NCBI GenBank assembly: GCA_963793335.1
Contig: CAWBZS010000027.1
Span: forward strand, 1 to 64,000
Length of the DNA stretch: 64,000 nucleotides
Origin: Sva-07 sp963793335
GTDB taxonomy: Bacteria; Actinomycetota; Acidimicrobiia; Acidimicrobiales; Ilumatobacteraceae
Direction of reading: 5' to 3'
Part shown: positions 57,950 to 64,000 of the stretch, piece after piece
Numbering within the stretch: the stretch's first letter is position 1
Layout: each line of letters begins with the position of its first letter
The notes under the pieces: model-generated
The model's database searches: none
What the model saw: only the letters and a program-made list of their open reading frames with translations
What the model was told of the DNA's origin: nothing
Translations under genes and position numbers: made by a program

Positions 57950-59221
57950 ATGGAGATCGCAGCGGTCGTCGAGCGGGTCGAGGCAATCGCTTCGGTGCGG
58001 GCGCACCCGGCAGCCAATGCTGATCTGATCGAGTCCGGCTTGGTTGCGGTGCGCGAGCTGCACGCATGGTGCGACGCCCAGCTCGCTGGGTTGATCGCCC
58101 AGCTCGACGGTGTCGATTCGTTCCCGGAGCAGCGGGTGGCGAAGGCATCGAAGCAGTCGTTGCATGCCGCAGCGAACGTGACCGAACGATCCACCACGCT
58201 GACGAAGACCCCCAAGCTGGCCGATTCCCTGCGCCACGGTGCGATCACCGCCGACCACATCGACGTGGTCACGCGTGCATCGAAGCAGGTGCCGTCGACC
58301 AAACAAGCCGAGCTGATCGCACGAGCGAACGATCTGGTCGGCGTTGCCAGGGCGGGAACCGTCGACGAGTTCGCCCGACGGCTGGACCTCGAGACCAAGC
58401 GGTTGCAGGACGACGACGGAATGGACCGGCTCGCCCGGCAACGCCGCAACGTCCGCGCCCGGACCTGGGTCGATGTCGAGGGCATGTGGAACCTGTCCGC
58501 CAGGTTCGACCCCGTCACCGGTGTCAGGATTGCGGCACGAATCGACGCAACGGTGCAGACAATGTTCGGCGAGGCCGTGCCCGAGGAGTGCCCCGGCGAC
58601 CCGATCGAGAAGCAGCGCTACCTCGCTGCCCACGCAGTTGCCCGACTCCTCACCGATCACGCGATCGGCGACGAACCCGGCGATGACTCGACCGGCGACT
58701 GCGCCCACACGACGGCGCGACCGAAAGACGCACGCCCCGAATTCGTCGTGGTCGTCGACGCCGACGCCGAGGGACCCGAGGGTCCAGTGGGCGAGTTCTC
58801 CATCCCCGTCGAGATCCCTGGCCGTGTGCTTGCCAGGTTGGCCGGCGATGCCAAGATCCACGCAGTCGTGGTGCGCAACGGTGTCGTGTTACACGCCCCC
58901 GGCGAACTGAACCTGGGTCGCACGACCCGGCTGGCCAACCGGGCCCAGCGCCGGGCACTGCGCGGGCTGTACCGGGACTGCGCCATCCCCGGCTGCAGCG
59001 TTGCCTACGACCGCTGCAAGCTGCACCACATCATCTGGTGGCGCAACCAAGGTCGAACCGACCTCGACAACCTCCTTCCCGTGTGCTCGGTGCACCACAG
59101 CAAGATCCACAACGACAACTGGCACATCGAACTCGGCCCGAATCGCGAACTCACACTCCGACTCCCCGACGGCAGCACCCACTGCACCGGCCCACCCAGC
59201 CGGCGAAGTCCCGCCGCCTGA
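57950..59221 (+). CDS. DUF222 / HNH endonuclease (13E12 family), copy 2
   Basis: A 423-residue close paralogue of the gene at 4317, similar from the first codon to the last (both start MEIAAVVERVEAIASVR and end RSPAA). DUF222 covers residues 1 to about 280. The HNH part has CAIPGC, HHIIWW, TDLDNLLPVC and VHHSKIHNDN. It is 22 residues shorter, mainly in the linker near residues 245-265, where copy 1 has an insert with THDDSD-like residues. Whether it cuts DNA is unproven. Confidence 0.92.
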   Translation: MEIAAVVERVEAIASVRAHPAANADLIESGLVAVRELHAWCDAQLAGLIAQLDGVDSFPEQRVAKASKQSLHAAANVTERSTTLTKTPKLADSLRHGAITADHIDVVTRASKQVPSTKQAELIARANDLVGVARAGTVDEFARRLDLETKRLQDDDGMDRLARQRRNVRARTWVDVEGMWNLSARFDPVTGVRIAARIDATVQTMFGEAVPEECPGDPIEKQRYLAAHAVARLLTDHAIGDEPGDDSTGDCAHTTARPKDARPEFVVVVDADAEGPEGPVGEFSIPVEIPGRVLARLAGDAKIHAVVVRNGVVLHAPGELNLGRTTRLANRAQRRALRGLYRDCAIPGCSVAYDRCKLHHIIWWRNQGRTDLDNLLPVCSVHHSKIHNDNWHIELGPNRELTLRLPDGSTHCTGPPSRRSPAA

Positions 59222-59342
59222 CCCACCCGGTCGGGCCAACGACACGAACGGCGAGGTCGCGATGCGAGGTCATGCGTCCCTGGGCGCCCCCGGCCTGGCC
59301 ACGATCGTGTCTGGAGACCCCAGCTGCGAACACTCTGTCTCA

Positions 59343-59405
59343 CCGAGACCGGGACCGACACCGAGACCGGGACCGAGACCGAGACCGAGACCGAGACCGG
59401 GACCG
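59343..59405. repeat. Hexanucleotide tandem repeat
   Basis: About ten or more copies of ACCGAG/ACCGGG in a row, a 6 bp period with single-base variants. It lies between the convergent HNH and ATP-grasp genes. Strand slippage could change its length. Confidence 0.9.
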
Positions 59406-59437
59406 TTCGGCTCGGTCGGCCCGAGATGTCGGCTCGG

Positions 59438-60331
59438 TCAGCCCGAGATGAGCTGAGCGGCGAGCAGCGTTGCGAGTCGATCGGCGGCGTCGGGTGCCAA
59501 CTCGAAGAACAGCTCGGGCTCGATCAGCTCGAGCTCCATCAGGTGGAACTCGCCGTCGACAGTCACGAGGTCGATTCGGGCGTAGGTCGGGACCTCGTCG
59601 AGCGCCTGCAGTACCGCGCCCGCGGCCGCCTCGATCGCAGGAGTGACTGACACCTGGGTGGCCGAGCCGCCGTACTCGCTCTGGACACGCCACTCCCCTG
59701 CCGTTGCACGCTTCAGAACGACGTGGGTCAGGTCACCGCCGATGGCGACCACCGAGAGCTCCCCATCGGACTCGATCGACGGCAGAAAAGGCTGCACGAG
59801 CACGTCCTCCACGGCAACCAGTCGTCGAAACGATGCCTCGGCCTCGGAGCGCTCGGCCCGTGCGTCTCGATCGACCCGAATGGTCTGACGGGCCGATGCG
59901 CCGATCGCCGGCTTGACCACAGCGCGCTCCCATCCGCGCACCGCCATCAACTCGGGCAGTATCACGTCATCCCCGGCCAGCAGCAACGCGGTCGGCACGA
60001 CAGCCACACCCCGGTCGGCAAGTTCGCGCAGATAGCCCTTGTGCATGTTCCACCTCAGCAGGGCGGTGCGATTGACGACGATCGCTCCGGTTGCGTCGAG
60101 ATCGTCGAGCCACGAACGAAAAGCACCGGGTCGCTCCACATAGTCCCAGGTCGATCGGATCACCACCACCTCGCACGGAGCTGGAGCCGACCCCGCCGCC
60201 CCCCACACCAGCGGTCGCACCTCGACACCGCGTCGACGCAGCGAGTCGGCGAGCAGCCGATCTCCGGGCGTGAAGTCGACCGTCTGCGCGTCCACCGCGA
60301 ATGCCACCGAGTCGCGCTGACGCAGCATCAC
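59438..60331 (-). CDS. ATP-grasp family protein
   Basis: About 297 residues. VVIRSTWDYVERPGAFRSWL is the N-terminal block of RimK-like ATP-grasp proteins of the CycH type, AVVKPAIGASARQTIRV binds ATP, and ARIDLVTVDGEFHLMELELI has the metal Glu pair (ELELIEPELFF). It should join a carboxylate to an amine or thiol; the substrate is unknown. The start is GTG 60331 or ATG 60328, a few bases after the YbaK-like stop, so the genes are coupled. Confidence 0.87.
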   Translation of the reverse strand: MMLRQRDSVAFAVDAQTVDFTPGDRLLADSLRRRGVEVRPLVWGAAGSAPAPCEVVVIRSTWDYVERPGAFRSWLDDLDATGAIVVNRTALLRWNMHKGYLRELADRGVAVVPTALLLAGDDVILPELMAVRGWERAVVKPAIGASARQTIRVDRDARAERSEAEASFRRLVAVEDVLVQPFLPSIESDGELSVVAIGGDLTHVVLKRATAGEWRVQSEYGGSATQVSVTPAIEAAAGAVLQALDEVPTYARIDLVTVDGEFHLMELELIEPELFFELAPDAADRLATLLAAQLISG

Positions 60332-60334
60332 CGG

Positions 60335-60829
60335 TCAGGACTCGGACGCAACAGTGGCGAGATCGTCGACGAAGTCGTAGCGGTCGTGCCCGACGAGTTG
60401 GCGGGGATCGAGCCGGATCTTCGCCGACCGTGAACCCGCACCCACGACGATGCGATCGCACTGCAGGACACGCGCATCGAGCCACACCCGGAGCCCGTCG
60501 GGCAGCCCGAAGATCGTGACTCCGCCGATCTCCTGGCCGGTGAGTTCCCGTGTGACCTCCGCCGGAGCGAAGCTCAGCTTGCGGACGCCGAGCTTGCGCC
60601 GGACCGCCCCATTGACGTCCAGTCGCGTGTGCGCCAAGGCGACACAGACCACGTGCTCGCCTGCCGGCTTCTTCGACGCAACGACGATGGCGTTCGCCGA
60701 CTCCTCCATCGCCACCCCGTACGCCTCGCAGAACTGTGCGGTGTCGGCGAGGTCCGGGTCGCAGTCCATCACCTCGTAGACCAGCCCGAGCCGGTCGAGG
60801 TCGGCGATCACGTCGGCGTGCGCGGTCAC
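60335..60829 (-). CDS. YbaK/EbsC-type aminoacyl-tRNA deacylase
   Basis: A 164-residue single-domain member of the YbaK/ProX superfamily, which hydrolyses mischarged aminoacyl-tRNA in trans. VVASKKPAGEHVVCVALAHT has the conserved Lys region, and TGQEIGGVTIFGLPDGLRVW is the GG(V/I)xPxG block with a modified FGLP end. The specificity is unknown. GTG start at 60829 overlaps the upstream gene (GTGA). Confidence 0.88.
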   Translation of the reverse strand: MTAHADVIADLDRLGLVYEVMDCDPDLADTAQFCEAYGVAMEESANAIVVASKKPAGEHVVCVALAHTRLDVNGAVRRKLGVRKLSFAPAEVTRELTGQEIGGVTIFGLPDGLRVWLDARVLQCDRIVVGAGSRSAKIRLDPRQLVGHDRYDFVDDLATVASES

Positions 60830-61695
60830 GTCGCATCTCGCTCTGCGAGTGCCGGTTGCAAATCGATCACCGGCGGCTCCGACGGTGCGGCGTCGGTCGC
60901 GACGGCGGCGAGCACGCTGCGCACCACCCGTCGTCCGAGCGTGTCGAGCTGCAACGAGACCCAGAGCAGCACGAGCGCCACGATTCCGTCGAGCCACCAG
61001 TGGTGGCCGGTGGCGGCGATCACGAGCATCGTCAGCACGAGATGCACCATGCCGAGCCAACGCCAGGGGCTGGTGCTCGCCGCCAGCGCACCGAAGGCGA
61101 TCACCGCGGCCCAGGCGACGTGGAGCGACGGCATGGCAGCGAACTGCGACGACACCCCGGTGCCGGCCTCGCCGTACACGTCGATCCCGTAGATCACCGA
61201 CACGTCGACGTAGCCGAGATCGGTGAGAAACCGTGGTGGCGCGACTTTGACGAACCGGATGAAGAGACAGAACGCGGTGAGGATCGCCAGCGCATTGCGC
61301 CAGTGCGGATACACGTCGCGGTGGCGGGCGTAGAGCCACACCAAGAAGATCAGGATCCCCGGCACATGCGCCGCCGCGTAGTAGTACGCCGAGAACCACG
61401 CCAGCCAGTCGTGGTCGAGCACGAAGCGCTGCAACGTGAGCTCGCTGGGGAGCCGCAGGAACTCCTGCACGGCCACGATGTCGTAGGCGCGTTCGATCGC
61501 TCCCTCGGCCTGGGTGAGCGGCAGGTTCTTCGCCATGCGCCAGAACGAATACAGCGACGCCACGATCGCGAATTCGAGTGCGGCAGGGCCGGCGATGTCG
61601 CCAAGGCGTGTGGGTCGAGCCCGTCGGAGCACCAGCGCGACGACACCAGCGATCACCGCGGCAACCGCCGCCTGACTCCACGTCGGCCACTTCAC
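60826..61695 (-). CDS. PAP2-superfamily membrane phosphatase/transferase
   Basis: A 289-residue protein with about six helices. QFAAMPSLHVAWAAVIAFGA and ATGHHWWLDGIVALVLLW give the PAP2 His and Asp motifs in the form of the inositol-phosphorylceramide-synthase-like actinobacterial subgroup (PAP2_3). It probably acts on a lipid phosphate at the membrane. The start GTG at 61695 (VKWPTWSQ) is chosen; the frame upstream passes through a P52 repeat and is not coding. Confidence 0.85.
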   Translation of the reverse strand: MKWPTWSQAAVAAVIAGVVALVLRRARPTRLGDIAGPAALEFAIVASLYSFWRMAKNLPLTQAEGAIERAYDIVAVQEFLRLPSELTLQRFVLDHDWLAWFSAYYYAAAHVPGILIFLVWLYARHRDVYPHWRNALAILTAFCLFIRFVKVAPPRFLTDLGYVDVSVIYGIDVYGEAGTGVSSQFAAMPSLHVAWAAVIAFGALAASTSPWRWLGMVHLVLTMLVIAATGHHWWLDGIVALVLLWVSLQLDTLGRRVVRSVLAAVATDAAPSEPPVIDLQPALAERDAT

Positions 61696-61753
61696 GAGGC
61701 GATCAGCCTGCCGCCATCGGCCGACAACCGCAAACCCGGCCGCCGTCCAGTTC

Positions 61754-61805
61754 CGTTTGTGTTGCAGGTTCGGTGGGCCGGTCCACCCGAACTGCAACAC
61801 AAACG
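61754..61805. repeat. Palindromic repeat family P52, copy 3
   Basis: 52 bp, from CGTTTGTGTTGCAGGTTCGG to CCGAACTGCAACACAAACG. It is the most symmetric copy, with arms matching over about 20 bases. Here it lies between divergent genes, so it cannot be just a transcription terminator. Confidence 0.92.
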
Positions 61806-61852
61806 TGGTTTGGACCTCGACGAACGGGTCGTCGTCGGCAACACTGCAGGCG

Positions 61853-64000
61853 ATGCAACCCGACCTGGAGGTACTGCGCAACATCGAGCAGCGCGTGCTG
61901 TGGCTGGCGACGCGGATCATCGATCATGCCAATCGCCGCCCAACCGCCACCGGTGCCGACGTGAAGGTGGGGGGACACCAAGCCTCGAGCGCCTCGATGG
62001 TGTCGATCATGACCGCCCTGTGGTTCGCCCACCTCAACGGCGACGACAAGGTGGCCGTGAAACCGCATGCGTCGCCGGTGTACCACGCGATCAAGTACCT
62101 CACCGGCGAACTCGACGCGTCGTACCTCACCACACTTCGCCAGCGCGGCGGGCTCCAGGCCTACCCCTCGCGCACGAAGGACCCCGATGTTGCCGACTTC
62201 TCGACCGGTTCCGTCGGCCTCGGCGCCGTCGCCCCGCTGTTCTCCGCGCTCACACGCCGCTACCTCGACGACCGCTTCGGCGAACAGCCACCCGCTCGTT
62301 TCATCGCACTCGTCGGCGACGCCGAACTCGACGAGGGCAACATCTGGGAGGCGATCGCCGATCCCGCCACCCAGGGACTCGGCAACTTCACCATGGTGGT
62401 CGACCTCAACCGGCAGAGCCTCGATCGGGTGATTCCCGACATCGCAGCGATCCGCTGGAAGCGGTTCTTCGAGAACGCCGGCTGGCACGTGGCCGAAGCG
62501 AAGTTCGGGCGGCGACTCGCCGCTGCGTTCGCCGCTCCGGGCGGCGAGGCGCTCCGTGACCACATCGACTCGATGTCGAACGAGGCGTACCAGCAGCTGT
62601 TCAACCTGGTGCCCGCAGCGGCGCGCGCCAAGTTCCTCGTCGGCGCCGACCGAGAGGTGCAGGACCTCGCGGACGGCCTCGACGATCTCGCTCTCCAGCA
62701 GCTGGTCACCGATCTCGGCGGCCACGATCTCGGCCTCCTGGTCGACACGTACCAGGCGTGTGACGAGGCGACCGACCGTCCGTCGGTGGTGTTCGCCTAC
62801 ACGATCAAGGGCCATGGACTCCCGATCGCGGGTGACCCGATGAATCATGCCGCGCTGCTGAGCCCGGAGCAGATCGACGAGTTCCGCTCGTCGATCGGGC
62901 TCGACACGACGAACGAGTGGGACCGGTTCGCCGCGGCGACACCCGAGGGCGCACTGTGCGACTCCGTCGGAGGTGCGATCAACAACCGGCCGACACCACT
63001 TCGCCCGACGCTGCCGATCCCGATGGCATCCAGGTCGGTCGTCACCAACGGTTCGCCATCGACGCAGGAGGCCTTCGGCCGTGTGCTGGCCAGCCTCGCC
63101 GACGTCGACGGAGTCGGCGAGCGCATCGTGACCACCGCCCCGGACGTCTCGATCTCCACCAACCTCGGCGGGTTCATCAACAAGCGCGGCGTCTACTCCC
63201 CCGTCGAACGCGACGACCACGGAGGCGCCGAACGACTGCTCAAGTGGGCGCCGTCGCCGAGCGGCCAACACATCGAGTTGGGCATCAGCGAGATGAACCT
63301 GTTCATGCTGCTCGGCCAACTCGGCCTGAGCCACGACCACCACGGGCAGCACCTCTTGCCGGTAGGGACCGTGTACGACCCGTTCGTGCTCCGCGGCCTC
63401 GATGCGTTCATCTACGGCATCTACAACGATTCGAGATTCGTGGTCGCAGGCACACCGGCCGGGGTCACGTTGGCTCCAGAGGGTGGTGCCCATCAGTCGA
63501 CGATCACCGCCTCCGTCGGCGCCGAACTCCCGAACCTCACCGCGGTCGAGCCGACCTTCGCGACCGAGGTCGACTGGTTGCTCTGTGACGCACTCGATCG
63601 GCTGTCGCACGCAGACGGCACGAGTACCTACCTCCGATTGTCGACCCGACCGGTCGATCACGCCCCGTTTGCATCGGCGCTGGAGCGGATCGGCGCCGAC
63701 GAGCTGCGCCGGCAGGTGATCGCCGGCGGCTACCGATTGGTCGACGCATCGCCCGACGATCGCCCTGGGGTGACCCTGGTGACCACCGGTGTGATGGCGC
63801 CCGAGGTGCTGGCCGCAGCGCAGGTCCTCGACGACGAAGGGGTGCAGGCGAGCGTGGTGCAGCTCACCGGCGCCGACCTGGTCTACCGCGACTGGCAGCG
63901 AACGGTGCGGGCCGCGTCCCAGGCAGCGACGGCGCAGCGCGCCGCGTGCGTGCTCGACCGTTTGATCCCGGAGCCCGAACGCGACCGTCCGATCGTGAGC
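61853..64000 (+). CDS. Transketolase/2-oxoacid dehydrogenase E1-like enzyme (partial, cut by window edge)
   Basis: An open frame of 716 codons from ATG 61853 to the right edge with no stop, so the protein is truncated only by the window. It is a thiamine-diphosphate enzyme: GDAELDEGN (residues 155-163) with Asn 186 (VVDLNRQSLD) is the cofactor motif, and the N-terminal HQASSASMVS and KVAVKPHASPVYHAI fit homodimeric E1/transketolase proteins. The second half has ELGISEMNLFMLLG (catalytic-Glu region) and APEGGAHQSTITAS. The family resembles AceE-like E1 and transketolase; the substrate is not decided. Confidence 0.88.
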   Translation, partial: MQPDLEVLRNIEQRVLWLATRIIDHANRRPTATGADVKVGGHQASSASMVSIMTALWFAHLNGDDKVAVKPHASPVYHAIKYLTGELDASYLTTLRQRGGLQAYPSRTKDPDVADFSTGSVGLGAVAPLFSALTRRYLDDRFGEQPPARFIALVGDAELDEGNIWEAIADPATQGLGNFTMVVDLNRQSLDRVIPDIAAIRWKRFFENAGWHVAEAKFGRRLAAAFAAPGGEALRDHIDSMSNEAYQQLFNLVPAAARAKFLVGADREVQDLADGLDDLALQQLVTDLGGHDLGLLVDTYQACDEATDRPSVVFAYTIKGHGLPIAGDPMNHAALLSPEQIDEFRSSIGLDTTNEWDRFAAATPEGALCDSVGGAINNRPTPLRPTLPIPMASRSVVTNGSPSTQEAFGRVLASLADVDGVGERIVTTAPDVSISTNLGGFINKRGVYSPVERDDHGGAERLLKWAPSPSGQHIELGISEMNLFMLLGQLGLSHDHHGQHLLPVGTVYDPFVLRGLDAFIYGIYNDSRFVVAGTPAGVTLAPEGGAHQSTITASVGAELPNLTAVEPTFATEVDWLLCDALDRLSHADGTSTYLRLSTRPVDHAPFASALERIGADELRRQVIAGGYRLVDASPDDRPGVTLVTTGVMAPEVLAAAQVLDDEGVQASVVQLTGADLVYRDWQRTVRAASQAATAQRAACVLDRLIPEPERDRPIVS

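Noticed and set aside
61703..63661. A 652-codon open frame on the minus strand
   Set aside because: It is exactly antisense to the E1/transketolase-like gene, whose plus-strand frame has clear thiamine-enzyme motifs. Long antisense frames are expected in such GC-rich DNA.

Overview
The window is strongly GC-rich, gene-dense bacterial chromosome. No gap between genes is longer than about 230 bases. GTG and TTG starts and 1-4 base gene overlaps are common. Two DUF222/HNH (13E12-family) endonuclease genes, an actinobacterial-type FtsX/two-component operon, a deazaflavin-type nitroreductase and a Lys/Ala-tailed DNA-binding-like protein all point to Actinobacteria. The overall flavour resembles marine Acidimicrobiia of the Ilumatobacter type; this is an inference from gene content, not a computed placement. 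I see no rRNA, tRNA, CRISPR, prophage, transposase or plasmid module.

Layout. 1-5.7 kb: yajQ, acetyl-CoA synthetase, an unknown Cys-motif protein, a thioesterase and the first DUF222/HNH gene. 5.7-17.7 kb: a long minus-strand operon nuoA-B-C-D-H-I-J-K-L-M-N for an 11-subunit respiratory complex I, with no nuoE, F or G between D and H. It is followed, after a long RNA hairpin, by a MidA/NDUFAF7-type methyltransferase, a family known for complex I assembly. 17.8-20 kb: aquaporin, an MFS transporter and a 3 x 52 bp tandem repeat. 20-26 kb: cobalamin-dependent methionine synthase preceded by an ArsR/methyltransferase fusion (SahR-like) and a Bcr/CflA exporter. 26-30.4 kb: nucleoside phosphorylase, an XRE regulator, a coiled 29-residue-repeat protein with a histone-like tail, a putative lipoprotein and an MFS protein. 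30.5-35.4 kb: formate-tetrahydrofolate ligase (a one-carbon partner of methionine synthase), an unknown 483-residue protein, MFS and an S4 RNA-binding protein. 35.6-39.6 kb: agmatine deiminase plus N-carbamoylputrescine amidase (agmatine to putrescine), an RpiR regulator and a divergent Fe(II)/2-oxoglutarate oxygenase. 39.6-44.7 kb: MscS, a RimB-RimK pair, threonine deaminase and an acyl-ACP desaturase. 44.8-49.9 kb: a four-gene operon (ABC ATPase, FtsX permease carrying a frameshift, histidine kinase, response regulator). 50-57.8 kb: a photolyase-like protein with swapped domain order, ThpR, RidA, a D-aminoacylase-type amidohydrolase, an acyl-CoA synthetase, DUF5522, a methyltransferase, a VOC protein and a deazaflavin-dependent nitroreductase-like protein. 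58-64 kb: the second HNH gene, ATP-grasp, YbaK, a PAP2-type membrane protein and a truncated transketolase/E1-like enzyme running off the right edge.

The most unusual layer is the intergenic DNA. I find two dispersed palindromic repeat families: five copies of a 41-42 bp element and three copies of an exactly 52 bp element. There are also two unique near-perfect hairpins of about 50 nt, one flanked by C-rich and G-rich tracts. Paired copies of the 41 bp family bracket the complete ABC/two-component operon. None of these is linked to a transposase in the window.
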